Assembly: GCA_947629485.1 (NCBI GenBank)
Contig: CANRDX010000004.1
Span: forward strand, 1-64,000
Direction: 5' to 3'
DNA: 64,000 nucleotides
DNA from: an uncultured Clostridia bacterium
GTDB taxonomy: Bacteria; Bacillota; Clostridia; Christensenellales; Borkfalkiaceae
A program made the position numbers and the translations under genes. Below the pieces are notes generated by a model, which saw only the letters and a program-made list of their open reading frames with translations, was not told where the DNA came from and did not search any database. Below are positions 1 through 7,777 of this stretch, in pieces. Numbering within the stretch: the stretch's first letter is position 1; the number at the start of each line of letters is the position of its first letter.

Positions 1-359
1 AGATCCCAAGCGTCGCCGTCGTAATATGTTGCCGCGGCGATCGCCTTTGTGCAGTCTATGGTAGAGCCGCCGCCGACAGCGAGCAGAACGTCGATCTTGT
101 TTTGTTTGCAGATCGCCGCGCCGCGGTTGACGGTCGTGTGCCTCGGATTGGGTTCCACTCCCGAAAGCTCAAAACATATCAGCCCCGCGCTCGCTATCTC
201 TTTCAGCACCTTCTCATAAAGTCCTATCTTCTTGATTGAGCCGCCGCCATAGACGAGAAGGACTCTCCTTCCGTACTTTTTGAGTTCCGCACCGAGATGT
301 TGCAGTTGGTCCTTTCCGAAATAGATCTTTGTGGTGTTTTGAAAAACAAAATCGTTCAT
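1..359 (-). CDS. Iron-containing alcohol dehydrogenase, N-terminal part (truncated by window edge)
   Basis: Minus-strand translation [55 protein letters not shown]...[27 protein letters not shown]; GGGS(I/T) nucleotide-binding motifs of the Fe-ADH family. Confidence 0.85.
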   Translation of the reverse strand, partial: [119 protein letters not shown]

Positions 360-389
360 TTTACAGTCTCCTTTTGATTCTTCTGTTTT

Positions 390-419
390 ATTATACAACT
401 TTCATTGAATGAAAGTCAA
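390..419 (-). promoter_or_regulatory. Sigma-A-like promoter (TTGACT-18-TATAAT) whose spacer holds a perfect 19-bp palindrome ACTTTCATTGAATGAAAGT (398-416)
   Basis: -35 AGTCAA (revcomp) at 414-419, -10 ATTATA (revcomp) at 390-395; 9-bp perfect arms around one central base. Confidence 0.7.
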
Positions 420-498
420 TGATTTTCAATCAATAATATAAAATATATTTTGTCTGCCCTTTCCGTTATGGAAGCGCGGCAGACCGAAAATCACAAAA

Positions 499-522
499 GC
501 CCCGCGCCGATCGGCGCGGGGC
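499..522 (-). terminator. Intrinsic terminator downstream of hemW
   Basis: GCCCCGCGCCGATCGGCGCGGGGC perfect hairpin followed on the minus strand by TTTTGTG. Confidence 0.7.
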
Positions 523-528
523 GGTTCT

Positions 529-1638
529 TTATTCCATGTATTCCGTCAGGATCTGGTTCTGCACATAGAGGTATTCGTCCTTGATCTTCGTAACGTCGCC
601 CTCTTCCCGAAGATACCCTTTCGTTTTCTCGTAGGCAGATTTGAAGTCCTCCTTCCAATCGCTCTTGAACTGCTTTCGGTAGGCGGCGGCAGAAATGCCG
701 AACACGGTGCGAAGGGCGAGCATCACAAACTCAAATTTTGCGTCTTTTTCGCTCACTTCCCCGCTCTCGATGACGGGGAAGTGCCCCGAGAGAACGCACT
801 TCATATATTCGTCTAAATCAAAGGTGTTGGTAAAACGCTTTCCGAAAAAGAAGGAGCTTGCCGAAACGCCCAGCCCGATATATTCGCCCCGCCTCCAATA
901 ATTCATGTTGTGGCGGCTGCCGAAGCCGGGCTTGCAGAAGTTGCTCACCTCATAGCGAAGGTACCTCTTCTCTTTGAGCAAATTTCGGCCGAAGTCATAG
1001 AGCGCGGCGACCTCGTCGCCGTCGGGAAGTTCCCCGTTGAGATAGTCGGTGTAGATGGGCGTTCCGTCCTCGGGCGTGAGGGCATACATCGAGACATGGG
1101 TAGCCCCGTTTTCATGGACAAGCGAAATCGTACGCGCGACATCTTCCTTTGTCTGCCCTTTTAGACCGAGCATGACGTCGGCGGAAAAATTCTCTCCGCG
1201 CAGAAGGTTTGCGCAGGCGATAAAGTCCTTTGCGGTGTGGATCCGCCCGAGTTCGGAAAGCTGCGCGTCGTTTGCCGTCTGCAACCCCACCGAGAAACGG
1301 TTGATCCCCGCCCGCTTATAGATCTGAATTTTTTCGGCGTCTACGGTGCCGGGGTTCATCTCGATGGTGACCTCGGGGCGGGCGGAGAGACGGAACTTGT
1401 TCACGATCTGCTTCATAAGCCCGTAGATATACTTCGGATCTATGACCGAAGGGGTTCCGCCGCCGATGTAGACGGTATCGAATACGACCTTTTCAAGCTC
1501 CCTCGCGCGCATTTCCGCCTCTTTATAGAGACAAGCCATGTACGCCTCGGCGTAGTTCAGCCGATTGGGGAAAGAGGTAAAGTCGCAATAAGTGCATTTG
1601 TGCTTGCAGAATGGAATATGAACATAGATCCCGGGCAT
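529..1638 (-). CDS. hemW: Radical SAM heme chaperone / coproporphyrinogen III oxidase-like protein HemW
   Basis: MPGIYVHIPFCKHKCTYCDFTSF (CxxxCxxC), IGGGTPS, EMNPGT, SVGLQ motifs. Confidence 0.9.
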   Translation of the reverse strand: MPGIYVHIPFCKHKCTYCDFTSFPNRLNYAEAYMACLYKEAEMRARELEKVVFDTVYIGGGTPSVIDPKYIYGLMKQIVNKFRLSARPEVTIEMNPGTVDAEKIQIYKRAGINRFSVGLQTANDAQLSELGRIHTAKDFIACANLLRGENFSADVMLGLKGQTKEDVARTISLVHENGATHVSMYALTPEDGTPIYTDYLNGELPDGDEVAALYDFGRNLLKEKRYLRYEVSNFCKPGFGSRHNMNYWRRGEYIGLGVSASSFFFGKRFTNTFDLDEYMKCVLSGHFPVIESGEVSEKDAKFEFVMLALRTVFGISAAAYRKQFKSDWKEDFKSAYEKTKGYLREEGDVTKIKDEYLYVQNQILTEYME

Positions 1639-1669
1639 AAAAACTCCTTAGGGTGCGTAAAACGGCATG

Positions 1670-1721
1670 ACCTGCCCCCACTTGTGGGGCGGGTGGCTCG
1701 CGCAGCGAGACAGGTGGGGGC
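1670..1721 (-). repeat. C-rich palindromic repeat copy R1 (inverted relative to R2)
   Basis: Revcomp GCCCCCACCTGTCTCGCTGCGCGAGCCACCCGCCCCACAAGTGGGGGCAGGT matches R2 in layout (CCCCCACCTG - hairpin - GCCACCCGCCCC - hairpin - GGGGGCAGGT). Confidence 0.85.
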
Positions 1722-1725
1722 AAAT

Positions 1726-2079
1726 TTACAACCCCAAGCGGTTCCAAATATCTTCGCAAACACCCTTAAAGTTTGAATTTATTTCTTTATCCGAATAGCG
1801 AAGAACTGTGTAGCCGAGTTCTGCAAGAAAGGCGTCGCGAAGCCTGTCTTGCTTTTCGCCGCCCGCTTCATAATGCTGTGCGCCATCCAACTCGACTATG
1901 AGCTTCTTCTCCGCACAACAGAAATCAACGATATAACGGCTGACAACTTTCTGTCTCGTAAATTTTACCGGCAACGTAACCAAAAAGCGATACCATAGTT
2001 TTTTCTCCTCTTTGGTCGCGTTTTTCCGCAACGATTTTGCGTTTTGAACAAGTCTGCCGTTCCTGATTTTGATCGGCAT
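1726..2079 (-). CDS. DUF559 domain (Vsr-like PD-(D/E)xK) endonuclease-like protein
   Basis: MPIKIRNGRLVQNAKSLRKNATKEEKKLWYRFL...FTRQKVVSRYIVDFCCAEKKLIVELDGAQHYE...VLRYSDKEI; hallmark VDF..CxxxKLIVELDGxQH motif. Confidence 0.88.
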   Translation of the reverse strand: MPIKIRNGRLVQNAKSLRKNATKEEKKLWYRFLVTLPVKFTRQKVVSRYIVDFCCAEKKLIVELDGAQHYEAGGEKQDRLRDAFLAELGYTVLRYSDKEINSNFKGVCEDIWNRLGL

Positions 2080-2083
2080 GATC

Positions 2084-2139
2084 AACCCCCACCTGACATG
2101 GCTTCGCCATGCCACCCGCCCCCTTCAACGGGGGCAGGT
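2084..2139 (+). repeat. C-rich palindromic repeat copy R2
   Basis: AACCCCCACCTGACATGGCTTCGCCATGCCACCCGCCCCCTTCAACGGGGGCAGGT, two adjacent hairpins. Confidence 0.85.
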
Positions 2140-2161
2140 CTTTCTTGTGCGAAAACCTTTC

Positions 2162-2179
2162 GCCCCCTTCAATGGGGGC
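2162..2179 (+). repeat. Partial repeat: second hairpin only (GCCCCCTTCAATGGGGGC)
   Basis: Same hairpin as the distal half of R2, 23 bp further on; overlaps the 3' end of the MGMT-like CDS. Confidence 0.7.
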
Positions 2180-2486
2180 AAACCTTCCCGTCCCAGAGGT
2201 AGATATCCAAATCGACGTAGCCGTCTATCACTTCGACGCCCTCCCCTTCGAGAAGGCGCGCCTGCACGTCGAGGCCGCCGAAGGCGAACGCGGGCGCGAG
2301 CCGTCCCTCACGGTTCACCACGCGATGGCAGGGAACGACGACGGGCGTAGGGTTATGGTGCAGCGCGTTGCCCACTTGCCTTGCCGCCCGCGGATGCCCG
2401 ATCGCCCGCGCGATCATGCCGTAGGTCACAACTTTCCCCCGCGGCACGGTCTTTACATATTCATAGACGGCTTCGAAGAACGTCAT
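2169..2486 (-). CDS. MGMT-family (6-O-methylguanine DNA methyltransferase-like) protein, single domain
   Basis: MTFFEAVYEYVKTVPRGKVVTYGMIARAIGHPRAARQVGNALHHNPTPVVVPCHRVV; PCHRV active-site motif. Confidence 0.88.
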   Translation of the reverse strand: MTFFEAVYEYVKTVPRGKVVTYGMIARAIGHPRAARQVGNALHHNPTPVVVPCHRVVNREGRLAPAFAFGGLDVQARLLEGEGVEVIDGYVDLDIYLWDGKVCPH

Positions 2487-2488
2487 CG

Positions 2489-4297
2489 CTAATCCTTGTT
2501 GGTCTTCAAAATTTGCATGAACACTTCGGAAGGGACTTCGACGGTGCCCACCTTGCGCATGCGCTTTTTGCCTTCCTTCTGCTTTTCGAGCAGTTTCTTC
2601 TTCCGCGTGATGTCGCCGCCGTAGCACTTGGCGAGGACGTCTTTTCTCACCGCCTTCACCGTCTCGCGGGCGATGATCTTCCCCCCGATCGCCGCCTGCA
2701 CGGGCACCTCGAAGAGCTGGCGGGGAATCGCTTCCTTCAAATTCTCGCACAGCGTCCTACCCCTTGCGTACGCCCGATCCTCGTGCACGATGATGGAGAG
2801 CGCGTCGCAGATCTCGCCGTTCAAGAGGATATCGAGCCGCACGAGACGGCTCCTCTCATAGCCGACAAGTTCATAGTCGAAGCTCGCATACCCCTTCGTG
2901 CGCGATTTGAGTTCGTCGAAGAAGTCGTACACGATCTCGTTGAGGGGAAGGCGATATTCGAGTTTCACCCTTCTCGTATCGAGATAGGTCATATCCTTGA
3001 ACGCGCCCCGCTTGTCGCGGCACAGCTCCATGATCTGCCCGACGTAATCGGGCGGGGTGTAGATCTCCGCCTTCACGATCGGCTCTTCCATGTAGTCGAT
3101 TTCGGAAACGGGCGGCAAATGCGATGGGTTATCCACGGACATGGTATCCCCGTTCGTCTTATGCACCATGTAGGAGACGGAGGGCGCGGTGGTGATGATA
3201 TCGAGGTTGAATTCCCGCTCGATGCGCTCCTGCACGATCTCCATGTGCAAAAGCCCCAAGAATCCGCAGCGGAATCCGAACCCGAGCGCCACGGAATTAT
3301 CCGGCTCGAAGGTGAGCGAGGCGTCGTTGAGTTTGAGCTTTAAGATCGCCTCTTTGAGATCGAGGAATTTACTTCCGTCAAGGGGGTAGATCCCGCAGAA
3401 CACGACGGGTTGCACGTGCTTATATCCCGGAAGGGGCGCGGGCGCGGGGCGAAGGGCGTTCGTCACGGTGTCGCCCACGGCGACGTCCTCGATGGATTTG
3501 ATGCTCGCGGCAATGTAGCCCACTTCCCCCGCCTTCAAAATGCCTTTGGGTTGCAGGGCGGGCGCGAACGCGCCCACTTCGGTCACTTCGTAGGTTCGTT
3601 CGGAGAGGAACGTCTTGACGGTATCCCCCACCTTCACGCTGCCGTCCTTGACGCGCACGAAGAGAATGACGCCCTTGTAGTTGTCGTAATAGCTATCGAA
3701 GATGAGCGCGGAGAGGGGCGCCTCGGTATCGCCGTCGGGCGGCGGAACGAATTTTACGACGGCCTCCAAGATATCGCGGATATTCGTGCCCTCTTTGGCG
3801 GAAACGCAGGGCGCTTCGGAGGCGTCCAGCCCGATGACATCCTCGATCTCCGCTTTCGTCTCGTCGATGCGCGCCGAAGAGAGGTCGATCTTGTTGATGA
3901 CGGGCACGATTTCAAGGTTGTTTTCGAGGGCGAGATAGACGTTGGCGAGCGTCTGCGCCTCCACGCCTTGCGTCGCGTCCACGACGAGGATCGCCCCCTC
4001 GCACGCCGCGAGAGAGCGGGAGACTTCGTAGGTGAAGTCCACATGCCCCGGGGTGTCGATGAGGTTGAATTCGTATTCGTTCCCGTCGAGGGCGGTATAG
4101 TACATGCGCACGGGCGCGAGCTTGATGGTGATGCCGCGCTCGCGCTCGATATCCATGCTGTCGAGCAGCTGTTCCTCCATATCCCGCTTGGAGACCTGCC
4201 CTGTAAGCTCCATGATACGGTCTGCAATGGTGCTCTTGCCGTGGTCGATGTGCGCGATGATGCAAAAATTGCGTAAGTACTTGCTGGGTTTTGCCAT
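2489..4297 (-). CDS. lepA: Elongation factor 4 (LepA)
   Basis: [32 protein letters not shown], full-length 602 aa with typical LepA C-terminus. Confidence 0.97.
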   Translation of the reverse strand: MAKPSKYLRNFCIIAHIDHGKSTIADRIMELTGQVSKRDMEEQLLDSMDIERERGITIKLAPVRMYYTALDGNEYEFNLIDTPGHVDFTYEVSRSLAACEGAILVVDATQGVEAQTLANVYLALENNLEIVPVINKIDLSSARIDETKAEIEDVIGLDASEAPCVSAKEGTNIRDILEAVVKFVPPPDGDTEAPLSALIFDSYYDNYKGVILFVRVKDGSVKVGDTVKTFLSERTYEVTEVGAFAPALQPKGILKAGEVGYIAASIKSIEDVAVGDTVTNALRPAPAPLPGYKHVQPVVFCGIYPLDGSKFLDLKEAILKLKLNDASLTFEPDNSVALGFGFRCGFLGLLHMEIVQERIEREFNLDIITTAPSVSYMVHKTNGDTMSVDNPSHLPPVSEIDYMEEPIVKAEIYTPPDYVGQIMELCRDKRGAFKDMTYLDTRRVKLEYRLPLNEIVYDFFDELKSRTKGYASFDYELVGYERSRLVRLDILLNGEICDALSIIVHEDRAYARGRTLCENLKEAIPRQLFEVPVQAAIGGKIIARETVKAVRKDVLAKCYGGDITRKKKLLEKQKEGKKRMRKVGTVEVPSEVFMQILKTNKD

Positions 4298-4445
4298 GCT
4301 TTTATTATAACGGTTTTGAAAAAAGATTGCAAGTATTTCGTATGCTTCCGCACGTCATTCCGAAAAGGAACAAGGTTCGTTTGACGAAAGGGGCATTTCG
4401 CAATCGCCATGCTGAGCCACACTTTGCCCACCCCTCTCCAATCAT

Positions 4446-4519
4446 GTCATGTCGAGCGTAGTCGAGACATCTCTACCTTATTTGAGATTTCTCCACGCGC
4501 TTCGCTTGGTCGAAATGAC
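4446..4519. repeat. 74-bp MITE-like inverted-repeat element (GTCATGTCGAGCG...GTCGAGACATCTC / GAGATTTCTCCAC...GGTCGAAATGAC)
   Basis: Imperfect terminal inverted repeats GTCATxTCGA...GAGAxATCTC. Confidence 0.65.
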
Positions 4520-4627
4520 ACCCCCACCCGTCACGGCTTCGCCGTGCCACCCTCCCCCTCGCAAGCGAAGGGTAGGGCTTCCCCCTTCGTAAGGGAGAAG
4601 CTGTCACCGCAGGTGACTGATGGGGGT
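4520..4627 (+). repeat. C-rich palindromic repeat, compound copy R3
   Basis: ACCCCCACCCGTCACGGCTTCGCCGTGCCACCCTCCCC...GGTAGGGCTTCCCCC...GTGACTGATGGGGGTT. Confidence 0.75.
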
Positions 4628-4720
4628 TCTTGCTGTCCCTTTTAGGGAAAGTACCCGCGTAGCGGGGGAAAGGGTTCTAACCCCTCTGTCACTTCGTGAC
4701 ATCTCCCCTCTCAGGGGCGC

Positions 4721-4800
4721 CCCCCCCCACCTGTCACGGCAAAGCCGCGCCACCCTCCCCCTCATCGAGGGGTAGGGCTTCCCCCCCCCGAGGGAGAAGG
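4721..4800 (+). repeat. C-rich palindromic repeat copy R4
   Basis: CCCCCCCCCACCTGTCACGGCAAAGCCGCGCCACCCTCCCCCTCATCGAGGGGTAGGGCTTCCCCC. Confidence 0.75.
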
Positions 4801-4887
4801 CTTATAAAATGCGGCGGACATTTTTACCTCGAACAGAAACGCAACGAAGGGTTGCAATTTCGGGCGACGGGGTGTATAATACTGTCT

Positions 4888-5625
4888 ATGGATAATTTCT
4901 TGATAAAAACGCCCATTGCACACCGCGGTTTGCACGATGAAAGGCTGCCCGAGAACTCTTTGGCGGCCTTCGAGGAAGCGATAAAGTGCGGCTTCCCCAT
5001 CGAAACGGACGTGCGCTTCACCAAAGACAGAGAGCTTGTCGTCTTTCACGACGATTCCCTCGCCCGCATGACGGGGGACGGACGCAACGTTGCCGACTGC
5101 ACCTTGCAGGAGCTTTCGGCGCTCCGCCTCGCGGGAACAGAGGAGCGCATTCTCACCTTTCGGGAATTTCTTAAAGCGGTGGACGGAAGAACGCCCCTTC
5201 TCATCGAGATCAAGAGCATGCCCTCCGTTTCGGGCGAAGAGGTCGCGCGCGCCGTTGCCCGCGAACTCGAAGGCTATGCGGGAGAGTATGCCATCCAATC
5301 CTTCCAACCCTTCTATGTGAGGGCATACAAGCGGCTGCGGCCCGCGGTCTGCTGCGGTCTGCTCGCCTCCGCAAGCACGAGAAAGGCGGACTTCGGAAAT
5401 TCCCCCTTCTGGCGTTTCGAGGCGTTCATCGTGCGCAATCTCCTGTTGAATTTTACGGTGAAGCCCGACTTCGTGAGCTACCGCGCCGCCGATCTCCCCC
5501 GCCGCGCCGTGAGAAAATTCAAAGGCCCCAAGCTGGGCTGGACCATTCATTCCGAGGCGGAAGCGGCGCATGCGCGCGCCTATGTAGACAACATCATCTT
5601 TGAAGGATATCTTCCCCGACCGTGA
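4888..5625 (+). CDS. Glycerophosphodiester phosphodiesterase
   Basis: IAHRGLHDERLPENSLAAFEEAIKCGFPIETDVRFTKDRELVVFHDDSLARMTG (GDPD HRG/ENT/E.D motifs). Confidence 0.92.
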   Translation: MDNFLIKTPIAHRGLHDERLPENSLAAFEEAIKCGFPIETDVRFTKDRELVVFHDDSLARMTGDGRNVADCTLQELSALRLAGTEERILTFREFLKAVDGRTPLLIEIKSMPSVSGEEVARAVARELEGYAGEYAIQSFQPFYVRAYKRLRPAVCCGLLASASTRKADFGNSPFWRFEAFIVRNLLLNFTVKPDFVSYRAADLPRRAVRKFKGPKLGWTIHSEAEAAHARAYVDNIIFEGYLPRP

Positions 5626-5642
5626 GGACGGTTTCTATGAAA

Positions 5643-5669
5643 ACCGCGGCGTTGCCGCGGGTTTTTTTG
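5643..5669 (+). terminator. Intrinsic terminator
   Basis: ACCGCGGCGTTGCCGCGGGTTTTTTT. Confidence 0.75.
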
Positions 5670-5857
5670 TCTGCGCCGAGGCATGGGTGAAGCCTGCGAA
5701 GCGGGGCAAGCCGCACCTGCACGCCTCCGCAAACGGTCTCGCCCGAAAATTCAACGAAATTTCTAAAAAAACAACTATCGGTTGAATCCCAATCCGTGCA
5801 CTTTGCGGAAAAACATATTATAATAAAATCATAAAAATCAAGATGAGAGGAGAAAGT

Positions 5858-6712
5858 ATGCAAAAATACGGCGAAACCATCGCTTTCCACCGCAAACGCC
5901 TGAATATGACGCAGACGGAGCTTGGAGAGCAGCTCAATGTGACCGCGCAGGCGGTCTCCAAGTGGGAAAACAACATTTCCGAACCAGACCTCGTGACGGT
6001 GCAGCGGCTGTGCAAGATCTTCGGCATCACCGTAGACGAGCTTTTGAACCGCGCGGACGGCGCGGAAGAAACGGCAGCGGCGGTCGCGCCTGCGGCGTTC
6101 GCGGCTCCCGCGGGCGCGGACACGGGCGCCCAAAAGATCCTTGTGGGCTATTGCGACAGCTGCAAGAGACCGCTGTATCAGGGCGAAGATTATTCCGTAT
6201 TCCAACACCGCGGGGGAAGGCAGACCATCACTTGCCGCGCGTGCAAGACGAAACAGGATAAACGCCAGCGCGAACAAGAATACACGCATGAGAAGTCCAT
6301 GTTCACGCGCGGGCTGATTTGCGGCGGCTGTATCGGCGGCGCGATCGCCATCGGCTCCATCATCGCGGCGATCGCAACGGGCGAATACCTGTTGCTTCTT
6401 CTGCTCGTATTCGCCGTTGCGGGATTTACGTTCTCCTCGTCGCTCTTTTGGAGCGAGATGATGCGGGATATGTTCTTCTTCTTTTTTAAGTCCTTCCGCA
6501 TGCCCGGCGTCATCTTCGCGTTGAATTTAGACGGCATCATATGGCTCATCACGGTGAAGCTGTTCCTTGCCATCCTCTCTGTGTTCCTCTCCGTGATCTT
6601 CTTCCTCTTCGGTTGTATCTTCACCCCGCTCGCCTCGCTCTTCATCTTCCCGTTCTCGATCGCGGCGGAGAGCGTCAAACTGAAAAAATTGGCAACGAGC
6701 GCGCAGAAATAA
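5858..6712 (+). CDS. XRE-family HTH regulator with central zinc-ribbon-like segment and C-terminal TM helices
   Basis: MQKYGETIAFHRKRLNMTQTELGEQLNVTAQAVSKWENNISEPD; CDSC...CRAC; three hydrophobic segments after residue ~155; AGGAG RBS. Confidence 0.85.
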   Translation: MQKYGETIAFHRKRLNMTQTELGEQLNVTAQAVSKWENNISEPDLVTVQRLCKIFGITVDELLNRADGAEETAAAVAPAAFAAPAGADTGAQKILVGYCDSCKRPLYQGEDYSVFQHRGGRQTITCRACKTKQDKRQREQEYTHEKSMFTRGLICGGCIGGAIAIGSIIAAIATGEYLLLLLLVFAVAGFTFSSSLFWSEMMRDMFFFFFKSFRMPGVIFALNLDGIIWLITVKLFLAILSVFLSVIFFLFGCIFTPLASLFIFPFSIAAESVKLKKLATSAQK

Positions 6713-6726
6713 AAACTTTTCCACAA

Positions 6727-6755
6727 AAAACCGCCCGCCGCAAGTTTGCGGCGGG
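6727..6755. terminator. Bidirectional terminator between convergent genes
   Basis: GCCCGCCGCAAGTTTGCGGCGGGC hairpin between convergent CDSs. Confidence 0.65.
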
Positions 6756-6762
6756 CATTCGT

Positions 6763-7683
6763 TTAGTCGCCATCGAGCGAGGGAAGCCAGTCGGGAAGGG
6801 AGACGTCCGTCTCCCCGTATCCGTAGTAGATCTGCGCGACGGAGATCTTCGGGGCGGACGCCGTCCTCGGCATGGGCGCGGCGCCCGAAAAAGCGGGAAA
6901 TTCCAGGATCAGGCGGGGAAACTTGATATAGGGGCGCAGGGGAATGCGGATATGCAGGTGCGGCTCGATCAGGTCGGGGAAGCGCCGCGGCGTCTGCATC
7001 GAGTCGGAGGAGAGATCCCCCGAAAGCTCCAAAAGACATGCGCTCGGCTTGCGGTCGTTGATCTTCAAAACAAAACTCTCCACCGTCACCGCCTCGGGGC
7101 TTGAAGGCGCCTGCGCGAGAATGCCCTCCGCGAACGCGCAAAGGTCGCTCTGCATGGTTTCCAATCCCGAGGGCTTTGCGGCGTATCCCAGCTCCTCTTC
7201 GCCGTATTCAAACTCGGAGAATGCCGTCTTGACGAAGGCAAGCCCCTTGCCGCCGAGGATCCCCTCCGCTTCCGCCGAAGAGATGTTTCTGCCCTCCCAC
7301 TCGCTCCAACTTCCGTTTTCCTTCGTGCGCTGCCAGAGGGAACACTCCGCCTCCCGCCGCACATATGCCTCTGCCTCGAACGAGACCTTCCCGCTCGTCT
7401 CGGCGGTCATGGTCACATGGGCGTTTTCGTCGTCGAAGCACGTTACGATCGTCGTCTTTGCGGGCATGGTGTCCTCTTTTTCCGTCGGCGTCGTTTCGAT
7501 CACCGTCTTTACGCAGTAATTTTCACGATCCGAAAAGACCTCGCTCCACGTCTCTTCGCTCACCTTTTCCCCTTCGATGGCATAGGGGTCGCTGTTTTCC
7601 GTTATGGAACCTCCGTTGGCGGCGCCGCATGCCGCGAGCACGGCGCACGCCAAAACGGGGATCGCACAAAGTAATTTCTTCAT
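6763..7683 (-). CDS. Putative lipoprotein of unknown function
   Basis: MKKLLCAIPVLACAVLAACGAANGG: signal peptide with lipobox LAAC. Confidence 0.7.
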   Translation of the reverse strand: MKKLLCAIPVLACAVLAACGAANGGSITENSDPYAIEGEKVSEETWSEVFSDRENYCVKTVIETTPTEKEDTMPAKTTIVTCFDDENAHVTMTAETSGKVSFEAEAYVRREAECSLWQRTKENGSWSEWEGRNISSAEAEGILGGKGLAFVKTAFSEFEYGEEELGYAAKPSGLETMQSDLCAFAEGILAQAPSSPEAVTVESFVLKINDRKPSACLLELSGDLSSDSMQTPRRFPDLIEPHLHIRIPLRPYIKFPRLILEFPAFSGAAPMPRTASAPKISVAQIYYGYGETDVSLPDWLPSLDGD

Positions 7684-7739
7684 TCCGATACCTCTCGTTT
7701 TTCTCAGTATGCGCCCGAAGATGTTCGTTATACGCAAAA

Positions 7740-7771
7740 ACCGCCCGCTTTGGCAAGCGGGCGGCGTTCTG
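7740..7771 (-). terminator. Intrinsic terminator downstream of glgP
   Basis: CGCCCGCTTGCCAAAGCGGGCGGTTTTT on minus strand. Confidence 0.65.
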
Positions 7772-7777
7772 TTTTTT

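Noticed and set aside
1670-2139. DUF559 unit as a conventional IS element
   Set aside because: No transposase domain and no clear target-site duplication outside R1/R2; kept only as a candidate non-canonical cassette.
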